Source: Dactylosporangium sucinum | Lineage (GTDB): Bacteria > Actinomycetota > Actinomycetes > Mycobacteriales > Micromonosporaceae | Assembly (NCBI RefSeq): GCF_014647515.1 | Contig: NZ_BMPI01000018.1 | Location: 104,154 to 162,107 of the forward strand | Reading direction: 5' to 3' | Length of the DNA stretch: 57,954 nucleotides | Part shown: piece by piece, positions 41,657 through 50,571 of the stretch | How the letters are laid out: each line of letters begins with the position of its first letter | How positions within the stretch are numbered: position 1 is the stretch's first letter | The notes under the pieces: generated by a model | The model's database searches: none | What the model was told of the DNA's origin: nothing | The model's input: the letters and a program-made list of their open reading frames with translations, nothing else | Program-made: the position numbers and the translations under genes

Positions 41657-42088
41657 TCAGAACGTTGGTGAGGACGCGGCCGCCATCCGTGCCAGCCAGA
41701 GCCGGACCACGGCGAGGTCTGCCTCGGTGAAGCCGGCCGCCAGGCGCTCCTCGACCGCGCGGACGGTCGGGCGCGCGGCGGCGAGCCGCTCCCGGCCGGC
41801 GTCGGTGAGGAAGATCTGCTGCGCGCGGCGGTCGTTCGGGTGCGGGCGGCGCTCGACCAGCCCGGCCCGCTCCAGGCCGCCGAGCATCTCGTTGGCCGAC
41901 TGGCGCGCGGAGGAGACCTTGCGGGCCACGTCGGCGACGGACAGGCCGGGGGAGGCCTCCAGCATCATCAGCGACGCGAACTGGGCGACGGAGAGGTCGT
42001 GCTGCACGAGGGCCTCGGCGACCACGCTGCGCAGGCTCAGCCAGGCGTGGCGGACCAGAAACGTCGAGCAGTCGTCCTCAGGGCTCAC
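41657..42088 (-). CDS. MarR-family transcriptional regulator
   Basis: A 143-residue winged-helix repressor: DLSVAQFASLMMLEASPGLSVADVARKV, SSARQSANEMLGGLERAGLVERRPHPNDRRAQQIFLTDAGRERL (recognition helix and wing, with the DxR wing motif). It is divergent from the MFS exporter gene at 42150, the common arrangement of a MarR repressor with its efflux pump. GTG at 42088 gives a typical MarR length; the frame runs further upstream into the shared regulatory region. Confidence 0.92.
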   Translation of the reverse strand: MSPEDDCSTFLVRHAWLSLRSVVAEALVQHDLSVAQFASLMMLEASPGLSVADVARKVSSARQSANEMLGGLERAGLVERRPHPNDRRAQQIFLTDAGRERLAAARPTVRAVEERLAAGFTEADLAVVRLWLARMAAASSPTF

Positions 42089-42112
42089 CCGACCATTGTG
42101 CAGGGTGAGACT

Positions 42113-42172
42113 ATTGACAGGAACCTGACGTACTTGCGAGGGTGGGCGCATGACCGTCAGGGACCTGTCAAT
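42113..42172 (+). promoter_or_regulatory. 18-bp inverted repeat enclosing the MFS start codon
   Basis: ATTGACAGGAACCTGACG (42113-42130) and CGTCAGGGACCTGTCAAT (42155-42172) are reverse complements at 16 of 18 positions. They enclose 24 bases that contain the purine-rich SD (gcgagggtggg) and the ATG at 42150. As DNA the two arms could be paired MarR operator half-sites. As RNA they would form a long hairpin around the start. A TTGACA (42114-42119) in the left arm could serve as a -35. Confidence 0.7.
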
Positions 42173-43700
42173 CAGCGTACAGCGGCGCGTGCTCTCGGTC
42201 CTCGTCTTCGCCGCGGTGCTGATCTGGATCGACACCACCATCCTGGGCATCGCCCTGGAGCGCATCGCCGACCCGCGCACCGGGCTCGGTGCCACCCCCG
42301 GGGAGCTGCAGTGGGCCGTCGGCTCCTACGCGCTGCTCTTCGCCACCGCGCTGTTCGCCGCCGGGGCGCTCGGCGACCGGTACGGCCACCGCACGATCCT
42401 CGTCCTCGGCCTGGCCTGCTTCGGGGCCGCCTCGATCTGGGCCGCCTGGGCGGGCGACGCGACCGGCCTGATCCTCGCCCGCGGACTCATGGGCCTCGGC
42501 GGCGCGATGATGATGCCGACGTCGATGGCGATCATCGGCGCGACCTTCCCGGCCGAGCGCCGGGCCGGCGCGATCGCCGCCTGGTCGGCGTCGAGCGGGG
42601 TCGGCGTCGCCCTGGGCCCGCTGCTCGGCGGCGTGCTCGTCGACCACTTCTGGTGGGGGTCGGTCTTCCTGGTCAACCTGCCCGTCGTGGCGATCGCGCT
42701 GGTGGGCGTGCTGGCCGTGGTACCGAACCCGCGGCTGGCCGCGCGGCGGCGCCCGGACCCGCTCGGGCTCGCGCTGTCCACGGCCGGCCTGGCCCTGCTC
42801 GCCTACGGCCTGATCGAGGCCGGGCAGAACACCGACTGGGCCCGCTGGGAGGTGGGCGGCCCGGTGCTCGCCGGCCTCGTGATCCTCGCGCTGTTCGTGC
42901 TCGTCGAGTGGCGCTCGGCCGAGCCGTCGTTCGACCCGCGGCTGTTCCGCAACGGCCGGTTCAGCGCCGGCAACCTGGCCCTGGCCGCGCTGTTCTTCGG
43001 CATCACCGGCCAGATGTTCTACGGCAACTTCTACCTGCAGGGCGCCCGCGGCTTCGGCGCGCTGGAGACCGGCCTCTACTTCCTGCCGGGCGCGATCGGC
43101 GTCGCCGTGGGCTCCGGCCTCGGCGCCCGGCTGGCCCGGCGGCACGGCGTCGCCGCGGTCAGCGGCTCCGCGCTGCTCGTCGTGGCGCTGAGCTTCCTGG
43201 CCAACCTGTGGTTCGGCCTGGACACGCCGATGCTGTGGTTCTGCCTGCTCGGGCTCGTCTCCGGCGTCGGCATGGGCATGGTCATCGCCCCGACCGTGGC
43301 CGCGGTCATCGCGGTGCTGCCGCTCGACCGGATGGGCGCCGGCTCCGCGGTGAACAACACCGTCCGCCAGGTCGGCAGCGTGCTCGGCATCGCCCTGCTC
43401 GGCACGGTGCTCAGCACGGCCTACCGCGACCGCATCACGCCGTTCCTGGCCGGCCTCCCGTCCCCGGCCCGCGACGCGGCGTCCCCGTCGGCCGAGCACA
43501 CGCGCGCGGTGGCGGAGTCGCTGCAGCGCCCGGACCTGACGTCCGCGGCGAACGACGCCTTCGTCGCCGCGATGCACGTCACGGCCGCGTCGGCCGCTCT
43601 GGTGGTGTTCTTCGCGGCGCTACTGCTGGCGCTAGCCTTCCGCACCCGCCGCCCCGCATCGAAGCCCCCCAAGCCCGACCGCTCAATACTGGTGGCCTGA
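42150..43700 (+). CDS. MFS drug exporter (EmrB/QacA-like, DHA2 type)
   Basis: A 516-residue membrane protein with about 14 hydrophobic segments. It includes TTILGIALERIA, FAAGALGDRYGHRTILVLGLACFG (MFS motif A), LMGLGGAMMMPTSMAIIGATFPAERRAG and WSASSGVGVALGPLLGGVLVD (motif C of antiporters), then AVNNTVRQVGSVLGIALLGTVL. It is likely a proton-coupled efflux pump for hydrophobic drugs controlled by the divergent MarR protein. The start codon lies inside the 18-bp inverted repeat. Confidence 0.93.
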   Translation: MTVRDLSISVQRRVLSVLVFAAVLIWIDTTILGIALERIADPRTGLGATPGELQWAVGSYALLFATALFAAGALGDRYGHRTILVLGLACFGAASIWAAWAGDATGLILARGLMGLGGAMMMPTSMAIIGATFPAERRAGAIAAWSASSGVGVALGPLLGGVLVDHFWWGSVFLVNLPVVAIALVGVLAVVPNPRLAARRRPDPLGLALSTAGLALLAYGLIEAGQNTDWARWEVGGPVLAGLVILALFVLVEWRSAEPSFDPRLFRNGRFSAGNLALAALFFGITGQMFYGNFYLQGARGFGALETGLYFLPGAIGVAVGSGLGARLARRHGVAAVSGSALLVVALSFLANLWFGLDTPMLWFCLLGLVSGVGMGMVIAPTVAAVIAVLPLDRMGAGSAVNNTVRQVGSVLGIALLGTVLSTAYRDRITPFLAGLPSPARDAASPSAEHTRAVAESLQRPDLTSAANDAFVAAMHVTAASAALVVFFAALLLALAFRTRRPASKPPKPDRSILVA

Positions 43701-43728
43701 CCGCCCCGCCCGTCCCCCTCCCCCCATC

Positions 43729-43810
43729 CGCGTCGATCTTGCAGTTGTGGTGCCGGGACGCTCCCAGAACATCCGGGTTTGTCAGGCACCACAACTGCAA
43801 GATCGACGCG
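43729..43810. terminator. Perfect 26-bp inverted repeat between convergent genes
   Basis: Bases 43729-43754 (beginning cgcgtcgatcttgcagttgt) pair perfectly with 43785-43810, leaving a 30-base loop. It lies between the convergent MFS and hydrolase genes, where it can act as a bidirectional terminator. The perfect match over 26 bp is longer than needed for termination, and the AT-richer arm may point to a small dispersed palindromic element. Confidence 0.8.
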
Positions 43811-43842
43811 AGGGAGAGCCCGCGCACGGGCCGGAGCGCCGC

Positions 43843-44631
43843 CTACCCGATGAGCTCGCGCAGCCGTGGGGCGAACCGGGCCGGGTCCTCGACGAACGCG
43901 ATGTGCCCGCCCGGGAAGACCGCCGGGGCCGAGCCGAGCGCGGCGGCCAGCGCCCGCACCGAGCGGTCGCACAGCTGCCCGGCCGAGTCCTCGCCGACGG
44001 CGACGACGATCCGGACCGGCGCCGCGCGCAGGGCCGCGAGGTCGGGCGTCCAGCGGGTCGTGGCGCGCATCTCGTGCAGGAACCAGAACCGCTCGGTCGC
44101 GGCCTGCACCGGGTCGGGCTCCGGCGGCGGGCCGTCGAACGGCGGCAGCGGGATGTTCGCGTTGGTGAAGAACCGCATCCAGGCGCCCTGCGGGTCGCCG
44201 GCCGCGTAGGTGGCGATCATGTCCTCGACGCCCGCGTGCCGCTCGTCGCGGTCGTCGAGCACGTCGATGATCGGCGGCTCGTGCGCCACCACGGTGCTGA
44301 GCAGGTCCGGGCGGCGCTGGGCCAGCTCCAGCGCGGTCACCGCGCCGCCGCTGGAGCCGACGACGATCGCCCGGCCCGCGTCGACGTGCTCGATGAGGCG
44401 GGCCAGGTCGTCGGCCCGCTGCCCGACCTCCGAGTCCTGCTCGGGGTCGTCGAGGACGCTGCGGTTGACGCCCCGCGGGTCGGTGGTGAGCACGGTGTGG
44501 TCGCTCGCGAGCAGCTCGGCGAGCGGCGCGAAGAACGTGGCGTCCATCGGCGCGCCCACCAGGACGACGAGCGGCCCCTCGCCGCGCACCTCGTAGTAGA
44601 GCTTCGCGTCCGAGCCGGACAGCTGGGGCAT
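43843..44631 (-). CDS. Alpha/beta hydrolase
   Basis: A 262-residue serine hydrolase. It has an oxyanion region VVLVGAPMDATFF, TDPRGVNRS, a nucleophile elbow VVGSSGGAVTALELA (GxSxG with Ser), an acid region VRIVVAVGEDS, and a catalytic His in FPGGHIAFVEDP. The substrate is unknown; the family includes esterases, haloperoxidases and epoxide hydrolases. Its start is divergent from the ECF sigma gene at 44705, about 73 bases apart, so the two could share control. Confidence 0.92.
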   Translation of the reverse strand: MPQLSGSDAKLYYEVRGEGPLVVLVGAPMDATFFAPLAELLASDHTVLTTDPRGVNRSVLDDPEQDSEVGQRADDLARLIEHVDAGRAIVVGSSGGAVTALELAQRRPDLLSTVVAHEPPIIDVLDDRDERHAGVEDMIATYAAGDPQGAWMRFFTNANIPLPPFDGPPPEPDPVQAATERFWFLHEMRATTRWTPDLAALRAAPVRIVVAVGEDSAGQLCDRSVRALAAALGSAPAVFPGGHIAFVEDPARFAPRLRELIG

Positions 44632-44704
44632 TCGGCCACCTCCACGGCAGCAGTAGGGTTGGTGTCACCGGTGAGACTCCCGCGAGGGGAAGGAATCGTC
44701 GCGC

Positions 44705-45664
44705 GTGACCAGGATTTCTTCGGCGGACGACCTCGACCTGGCCCGCGCGGGGGACCCGGCGGCCTTCACCCGGCTGGTCGAGCCGCTGCGCCGCGAGCTG
44801 CACGCCCACTGCTACCGCATGCTCGGCTCGGTCCACGACGCCGACGACGCGCTGCAGGACGCGCTGCTGCGGGCGTGGCAGGGGCTCGGCGGGTTCGCCG
44901 GCCGCGGCTCGCTGCGCTCCTGGCTCTACACGGTGGCCACCCGCACCTGCCTGGACGTCGTGGCCGCCCGCGGCCGCCGCGCGCTGCCGATGGATCTCGG
45001 CCCGTCGAGCGACCACGCCGTCGTCGGCTACGCCCCGCGCACCGACGTCGCCTGGCTGGAGCCCTACGAGCAGCGCGAGGCGGTGGAGCTGGCCTTCGTC
45101 GCCGCGCTGCAGCACCTGCCGGGCAACCAGCGGGCGGCCCTGCTGCTGTTCGAGGTGCTGGGCTTCTCGGTGGCCGAGATCGCCGAGCTGATGGACACCT
45201 CACCCACGTCGGTGAACTCGGCGCTGGCCCGGGCCCGCCGGCTGGTGGCGGAGCGGGTGCCGCCGGCCAGCGAGCACCCGGTGCCCGAGCGGCGGGTCCG
45301 GGAGCTCGTCGCCGGGTACGCGTCGGCGCTGGAGCGCGGCGACGCCGACGCGCTGGTCGCGCTCCTCACCGCCGACGTGACCTGGTCGATGCCGCCCCTC
45401 CCGCACTGGTACCGCGGGCTGCCCGCCGTGCGGGACTTCGCGGTACGCCTGCCGCTCACCAGCTGCGGCAGCTGGCGGCACCGGCCGACCGGCGCCAACG
45501 GCCAGCCGGCGATCGCCTGCTACCTGTGGGACGAGGACGCGCGGGCGCACCTGCCGTGGTCGATCAACGTGCTGACCCTCCGCGACGATCGCATCGCCGA
45601 GATCACCTCGTTCCTCGACCCGTCCCTGTTCGCCCGCTTCGCCCTCCCGCCGTCGCTGCCCTAG
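44705..45664 (+). CDS. ECF sigma-70 factor with C-terminal SnoaL-like domain
   Basis: A 319-residue sigma factor. Region 2 is RRELHAHCYRMLGSVHDADDALQDALLRAW with LRSWLYTVATRTCLD. Region 4 is LQHLPGNQRAALLLFEVLGFSVAEIAELMDTSPTSVNSALARAR. A SnoaL/NTF2-like tail follows from about residue 200 (LVAGYASALERGDADALVALLTADVTWSMPP). Such fused tails control sigma activity without a separate anti-sigma factor. GTG at 44705 follows a slightly distant ggggaagg. Its targets, possibly the divergent hydrolase, are unknown. Confidence 0.92.
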   Translation: MTRISSADDLDLARAGDPAAFTRLVEPLRRELHAHCYRMLGSVHDADDALQDALLRAWQGLGGFAGRGSLRSWLYTVATRTCLDVVAARGRRALPMDLGPSSDHAVVGYAPRTDVAWLEPYEQREAVELAFVAALQHLPGNQRAALLLFEVLGFSVAEIAELMDTSPTSVNSALARARRLVAERVPPASEHPVPERRVRELVAGYASALERGDADALVALLTADVTWSMPPLPHWYRGLPAVRDFAVRLPLTSCGSWRHRPTGANGQPAIACYLWDEDARAHLPWSINVLTLRDDRIAEITSFLDPSLFARFALPPSLP

Positions 45665-45782
45665 CCGCAGGTCCGCGCGAGCGGGACCGGCCGGGTCCCG
45701 ACGTCCCGGTTGGCCCGGGTGCGGCCGTTCTTCGGCACCGACAGGTTGGCGAGGGTCAGGCCGACCCGGTCCGCCGGCTCGG

Positions 45783-46931
45783 TCAGCGTCCGGCGGCGGC
45801 CGTCAGGCCGAGCGCCAGCAGCGTGAGCACGGCGCCCGTCAGCGCGAGAGACTGGGCGCCCCACGGCTGGAGCATGACGCTGCCGATCAGCGAGCCCGCC
45901 GCGATGCCCACGTTGAAGGCCGTGCTGACGCCCGCCGACGCCAGGTCGGTGCTGCCCGGGGCCACCTGGAGCATGCGGCTCTGGACGGCCGTGGCGAACG
46001 ACGCGTAGATCGCGCCGATCGCGGCCAGGCACAGCACGGCGACCGCCTGCACGGTGCCCAGGGCGGCCAGGCCCAGCAGGGCGACGGTGCCGACGCCCAG
46101 CGGCGCCAGCAGCGAGCCGATCGGGTGGGTGTCGAGCGTGCGGGCGATCGCGATCGTGCCGGCCACGCCGGCGGCGCCGGAGACGAACAGCAGCGGGGCG
46201 AGGGCGGCGTCGGTGAAGCCGCTGACGTCGAGCAGGAACGGCGTCACGTACGTGTTCAGGGTCAGGAAGCCGGTGATGCCGAGCGCCGTCGTCGCCAGCA
46301 GGACGTTGAAGTGGCGGCGGCTGGGTGCGGTACCGAGGGCGGCGCCGCCGTCGTCCGGGCGGTAGGCCGGGACGAGCGCGGCCGCCGCCACCGCGGTCGC
46401 CAGCCCGAGGCCGGCGAGCACCCCGAACGCGGTCCGCCAGCCGGCCTGCTGGCCGATCCAGGTGCCGAGCGGCACGCCGAGGACCGGGGCGAGCGCCGCG
46501 CCGGTGGAGAACAGCGCGACGACCCGGCCGCGCACGGCGACCGGGAACAGGCCGGACACCGCCGGCGAGACGATCGACCAGAAGAGCGCCTGCGCCAGCG
46601 CGGTGGCGAGCCGCGACCCGGCCAGGACCGCGTAGGACGGGGCGGCCGCGGCGACGCCGTTCGCGACGGCGAACAGCACGAGGGTGCCGGTGAGCAGCTC
46701 GCGGCGGGGAATCCGCCGGGTCAGCCGGGTCAGCGGCACGGACGCGAGGACGACCACGACGGCGTACCCGCTGACGAGCACCCCGATCTGCGACCGCGAC
46801 CGGTCGAGGTCGGGCGCCATCAGGGTCAGCAGGCCGATCGGCAGCAGCTCCGTGGTGACGAACGCGAACGCGGCGAGCGCGAGCACGCCGAGGGTCGTCC
46901 ACGCGCGGCGTGGCGGTACAACCGGGGCCAT
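45783..46931 (-). CDS. MFS transporter (arabinose/drug efflux type)
   Basis: A 382-residue, 12-TM transporter: LAAFAFVTTELLPIGLLTLMAPDL (typical of the AraJ/chloramphenicol-efflux branch), GSRLATALAQALFWSIVSPAV, FSTGAALAPVLGVPLGTWIGQQAGWRTAFGVL (antiporter motif), and a C-terminal half with SAGVSTAFNVGIAAGSLIGS. The substrate is unknown. The 118-base interval before it (45665-45782) and the region after its start hold no further gene. Confidence 0.92.
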   Translation of the reverse strand: MAPVVPPRRAWTTLGVLALAAFAFVTTELLPIGLLTLMAPDLDRSRSQIGVLVSGYAVVVVLASVPLTRLTRRIPRRELLTGTLVLFAVANGVAAAAPSYAVLAGSRLATALAQALFWSIVSPAVSGLFPVAVRGRVVALFSTGAALAPVLGVPLGTWIGQQAGWRTAFGVLAGLGLATAVAAAALVPAYRPDDGGAALGTAPSRRHFNVLLATTALGITGFLTLNTYVTPFLLDVSGFTDAALAPLLFVSGAAGVAGTIAIARTLDTHPIGSLLAPLGVGTVALLGLAALGTVQAVAVLCLAAIGAIYASFATAVQSRMLQVAPGSTDLASAGVSTAFNVGIAAGSLIGSVMLQPWGAQSLALTGAVLTLLALGLTAAAGR

Positions 46932-47034
46932 CAGGTCCTCACGAGTCGTGACCCGGCTGTGTCACGGCGCGGGCGGGGGTGCGGACATCGCGTTGGCAGC
47001 TTTGCACAGGTGGATCGAGCGACGCCGCGCGCCG

Positions 47035-47517
47035 TCAGCCGTATCGCGGACACCGTTCGGGCCCGCGGGACCGTGCCGGACCGGTCAGGGTGACCGTGAA
47101 CCGGGGCCGGACCTGCGAGTCGGTGGTGACGGCGTCGACCACCGTGCACGTGATCTGGCCGGCGGCCGTGGCGGACAGCGCGACCGGGTCGCCGGCCACG
47201 GTCACTGTCGCGGTCAGCTCGCCGACCTGCACCTCGACGAGCCCGAGATCCGGCGGTACCTCGGTGGTGTAGCCGTCCGCCCGCTCGTCCCCGGCCGGCC
47301 CGGCGAGCAGCAGCTCCAGCGTCCCGGTGGGGCGGGTGTGCGGGTCGGAGCGGCGCAGCACCGGGGTCAGGGTCCGGTCGCGCACCAGGTACAGCCGGAC
47401 CCAGCCGCCGGACGCCTGCGGCGCGGGGCCGCCGGTGATGACGCCGCTGGGGCGCACGCCGCAGCCGGCGAGGGCGAGCAACGCGGCGACCGTCGCGGCT
47501 CGTGCCCCGCGGCTCAC
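47035..47517 (-). CDS. GerMN-domain lipoprotein
   Basis: A 160-residue exported lipoprotein. The signal VSRGARAATVAALLALAGC ends in a lipobox (LAGC). The mature part WVRLYLVRDRTLTPVLRRS and LELLLAGPAGDERADGYTTEVP is a single GerMN domain. The start overlaps the upstream kinase stop (GTGA). The same order occurs in MtrA-MtrB-LpqB, where LpqB carries a GerMN domain and modulates the kinase. A similar accessory sensing role is inferred here. Confidence 0.85.
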   Translation of the reverse strand: MSRGARAATVAALLALAGCGVRPSGVITGGPAPQASGGWVRLYLVRDRTLTPVLRRSDPHTRPTGTLELLLAGPAGDERADGYTTEVPPDLGLVEVQVGELTATVTVAGDPVALSATAAGQITCTVVDAVTTDSQVRPRFTVTLTGPARSRGPERCPRYG

Positions 47518-48914
47518 GGCTCGCTCCGGGGCAGGCGCAGCGTGAAGACCGCCCCGCCGTGCGGCGCGTTGCCGGCGACCAGCGTGCCGCGGTGCAGCCG
47601 GGCGTTCTCCCACGCGATGGCCAGGCCGAGCCCGCTGCCGGTGGACCGGGCGCGGGCGGTGTCCGCCTTGTAGAAGCGGTCGAACACGTGCGGCAGCACG
47701 TCCGGGTCGAGGCCCGGGCCGTGGTCGGTCACCTCCAGCGTCAGCTCGGCCGGCTCGGCCCGCAGCCGCACCGCGACCGGCTCGGCGCCGTGGTGCAGGG
47801 CGTTGCCGACCAGGTTGGCCAGGATGACGTCGAGCCGGCGCGGGTCGAGCCGGGCCTGGATGCCGGGCGGCAGGTCGGCGGCCACCCGGCCGGACCAGCC
47901 GCGGGCCCGCAGCGTGGCGGTCACCGCGGCGGCCACGTCCACCCGGTCGAGGGCGAGCGCGGCGGTACCGGAGTCGAACCGGCTGACCTCGATGAGGTCG
48001 TTCACCAGCCGGGTGAGGCTCTGCGTCTCCTGGCTGACCAGCCGGGCCGCCTTGCCGGCGTCGCCGGTCAGGTGCGGCGCCTCCTCGTCGAGCACGTCGG
48101 TGACGGCCGCCATCGCGGCGAGCGGCGTGCGCAGCTCGTGCGAGACGTCGGCGACGAACCGGCGGGCGTCGGACTCCATGCGGCGCAGGTCACCGACGTA
48201 CCGCTCCAGCGTCCCGGCGGTCGTGTTGAACGTCCGCGCCAGGTCGGCCAGCTCGTCGGCGCCGCGCACGGTGAGCCGGGTCGTCAGGTCGCCCTCGCCG
48301 AGCCGCCGCGCGGCCGTGCCGAGCTCGCGCACCGGCCGCAGCACCCCGCGGGCCGCGAACAGCGCGAGCAGCACCGCCAGGGCGACCGAGCACCCGCCGG
48401 TCAGCCAGGCCATGGTGGCCAGCCGGTCGATGCTCTGCTGCTCGGCGGCGAGGCTGTGGACCTGGTAGATCTCCAGCCCGGTCGGCTCGACGGCCGCGTC
48501 CGGCCGCGCGACGGTCAGCTGGGTGCCGATCACCAGCCCGGGCCGGCCCTCCCAGCTGACCCGCTGCCACACGACGCGGCCGGCGCTTACGTGCGCGCGC
48601 AGCCGCGCCGGCAGCATGTCGAGCGTGATGCGGCCGGACGACGTGCGCTCCTGGTACGCGACGATCGTCGTGTCGTTGCGGTCGGACAGCAGCGCGGCGA
48701 CCTCGTCCAGCTCGTGCTGCCCCGCCGGCAGCCCGCGGCTGGCGAACAGGTTCGTGATCCGGTCGATCAGCGACAGTACCGCGGCATCCTGCGCCTGCTG
48801 GAGGATCACGGTCCGCGCCTGCACGTAGCCGCCGCCGGCCACCAGCGCGGTCGTGACGGCGCCGAGCGCGGCGAACGCCAGCAGCAGCCGGACCCGTAAC
48901 CCGAGCCGGTTCAC
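47514..48914 (-). CDS. Sensor histidine kinase with HAMP domain
   Basis: A 466-residue kinase. It has TM1 (LLLAFAALGAVTTALVAGGGY), an extracytoplasmic sensor of about 120 residues, TM2 (LTGGCSVALAVLLALFAARGV), HAMP (PVRELGTAARRLGEGDLTTRLTVRGADELADLARTFN), HisKA with SHELRTPLAAMAAV, and HATPase_c with NLVGNALHHG, DHGPGL and GSGLGLAIAWEN. The cognate regulator is the overlapping upstream gene. The GTG start at 48914 overlaps the regulator stop; upstream frame extension looks non-coding. Confidence 0.93.
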   Translation of the reverse strand: MNRLGLRVRLLLAFAALGAVTTALVAGGGYVQARTVILQQAQDAAVLSLIDRITNLFASRGLPAGQHELDEVAALLSDRNDTTIVAYQERTSSGRITLDMLPARLRAHVSAGRVVWQRVSWEGRPGLVIGTQLTVARPDAAVEPTGLEIYQVHSLAAEQQSIDRLATMAWLTGGCSVALAVLLALFAARGVLRPVRELGTAARRLGEGDLTTRLTVRGADELADLARTFNTTAGTLERYVGDLRRMESDARRFVADVSHELRTPLAAMAAVTDVLDEEAPHLTGDAGKAARLVSQETQSLTRLVNDLIEVSRFDSGTAALALDRVDVAAAVTATLRARGWSGRVAADLPPGIQARLDPRRLDVILANLVGNALHHGAEPVAVRLRAEPAELTLEVTDHGPGLDPDVLPHVFDRFYKADTARARSTGSGLGLAIAWENARLHRGTLVAGNAPHGGAVFTLRLPRSEP

Positions 48915-49588
48915 AGCGGCCCGAAGCGATAGCCGAACCCCCGCACGGTCTGCACGAACACCGGGTTGGCGGGCTCCTCCTCGATCTTGGCCCGCAGCCG
49001 CTGCACGCAGGCGTCGACGAGCCGCGAGTCGCCGAGGTACCCGTGCTCCCACACCGCCTCCAGCAGCTGCTGGCGGCTGAACACCCGCCCGGGCGCGCCG
49101 GACAGCTCCAGCAGCAGCCGCAGCTCGGTGGGCGCCAGCCCGACGGGCGTGTCCCCCTTGCTGACGACGAGCGACCCCCGGTCGATGGTGAGGTCGCCGT
49201 ACCGCTCGGCCGCACCCACCGGCCGCCCGCCCCCGCGCCGCAGCACGGCCCGGATCCGCGCCTCCAGCACGCGCGCCTGCACGGGCTTCACGACGTAGTC
49301 GTCGGCCCCGGCCTCCAGCCCCGCGACCACGTCCATGTCGTCGTTGCGCGCGGTCAGCACGATGATCGGCAGGTCGCCACCGGCCCGGATCCGCCGGGTG
49401 ACCTCGAACCCGTCCATGCCGGGCAGCATGAGGTCGAGCACGACGACGTCGGCCGGCGCGCTGCGCAGCCGCTCGAGCCCCTGTTCTCCGCTCTCGACCG
49501 CGTCGACGGTGTGCCCCTGCCGGCTCAACGCCAGCCGCAGGCCGTCACGGACCGTCGGGTGATCCTCGATCAGCAGCACTCGGGGCAT
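48911..49588 (-). CDS. OmpR-family response regulator
   Basis: A 225-residue regulator: MPRVLLIEDHPTVRDGLRLAL, phospho-Asp in DVVVLDLMLPGMDGFEVTRRI, VLTARND, Lys in YVVKPVQARVLEARI, and the winged helix LAPTELRLLLELSGAPGRVFSRQQLLEAVW with VDACVQRLRAKIEEEP and RGFGYRFG. It heads a three-gene operon, regulator-kinase-GerMN lipoprotein, with four-base overlaps at both junctions. Confidence 0.95.
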   Translation of the reverse strand: MPRVLLIEDHPTVRDGLRLALSRQGHTVDAVESGEQGLERLRSAPADVVVLDLMLPGMDGFEVTRRIRAGGDLPIIVLTARNDDMDVVAGLEAGADDYVVKPVQARVLEARIRAVLRRGGGRPVGAAERYGDLTIDRGSLVVSKGDTPVGLAPTELRLLLELSGAPGRVFSRQQLLEAVWEHGYLGDSRLVDACVQRLRAKIEEEPANPVFVQTVRGFGYRFGPL

Positions 49589-49596
49589 GGCACCTA

Positions 49597-50484
49597 CTAT
49601 CGCTCGCCGGTCCCCAGCCCGGCGCCGACCGCCACCCGGCCGCCGGCGCGCCCGGCCGCAACGACACCCGGCCGGGTGAGGGCGAGCAGCAGGACGACGA
49701 CCAGCCCCACGACCCCGCTCGCCGCCGCCACGGCGACCGGCCAGCCGCCCGGCATCCCCGGCGTCACCGCGCACGCGACCAGCAGGGCCGCGACCCCGCC
49801 GAGCCCGCCGACCGCCCCGGCGACCCCGAGCGGGGCGACCTCCCCGCGGACCCCGGCGAGAGCGGCCCCGAAGCAGTACGCCGCCCCGGCCAGCGCCACG
49901 CTCCCGGCCACGTCGCTGAGCCGGTGCCAGCCGGCGACCATCGTGGCCCCGGCGACGACGCAGACCCCGGCCGCCCCCGGCACCGCGACCAGCCATCGGC
50001 CCCGCGCCGGCACGACGAGCAGCGCCGCCACCACCACGGCCATCGCGACGGCGACGTGACCGCTGGGAAAGCTGTTGTGCGTGATGGACCCGCTGACGCC
50101 GAAGTCGGCCCGCGGCAGTACCTCCTTGGCGGCACCCGCCACCCCCAGGGTCACGGCGACCACCCCACCGGCGGCCACGGCCTCCCGGACCCGCCCGCCG
50201 AGCACCCCGCCCAGCAGGACGACCCCGAGCACGACGGCGAGCAGCACCGGGTTCCCGGCGAGCGCCAGCACCTGCCGCGCGGGCCCGAGCAGCGCGGTCT
50301 GCTGCTCGTACCCGCCCCAGCTCCCGGACCGGGGCAGCAGCCACAGGTCGAGCCGCTGCCCGCTGCGGGTCCCGACCATGAGCACGTACACCACGAGCCC
50401 CGCGGCCAGCAACGCGCCACCGGCGGCGCACATCCGCCCGGTGGCGCTCGTCTGCCCGGACGAGCCGGGCAACCCCCGATACAT
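49597..50484 (-). CDS. PAP2-family membrane phosphatase
   Basis: A 295-residue integral membrane phosphatase. Motif 1 is KEVLPRADF (KxxxxxxRP variant), motif 2 is FPSGHVAVAMAVV, and motif 3 is AGWHRLSDVAGSVALAG (H-R-x-x-D). They define the lipid phosphate phosphatase active site on the outer face. A long hydrophobic C-terminal extension follows. It may dephosphorylate undecaprenyl-PP or phosphatidate. ATG 50484 is chosen; GTG at 50490 is also possible. It lies eight bases upstream of the response regulator start and is probably co-transcribed. Confidence 0.9.
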   Translation of the reverse strand: MYRGLPGSSGQTSATGRMCAAGGALLAAGLVVYVLMVGTRSGQRLDLWLLPRSGSWGGYEQQTALLGPARQVLALAGNPVLLAVVLGVVLLGGVLGGRVREAVAAGGVVAVTLGVAGAAKEVLPRADFGVSGSITHNSFPSGHVAVAMAVVVAALLVVPARGRWLVAVPGAAGVCVVAGATMVAGWHRLSDVAGSVALAGAAYCFGAALAGVRGEVAPLGVAGAVGGLGGVAALLVACAVTPGMPGGWPVAVAAASGVVGLVVVLLLALTRPGVVAAGRAGGRVAVGAGLGTGER

Positions 50485-50571
50485 CAGCACGATGCTCGCC
50501 GCCGGATATCCTCGCCGGGTCCGCGCAATGTCATCGTTGTGTCACAGCCCGGTCGTGGTACGCATGGGTGC

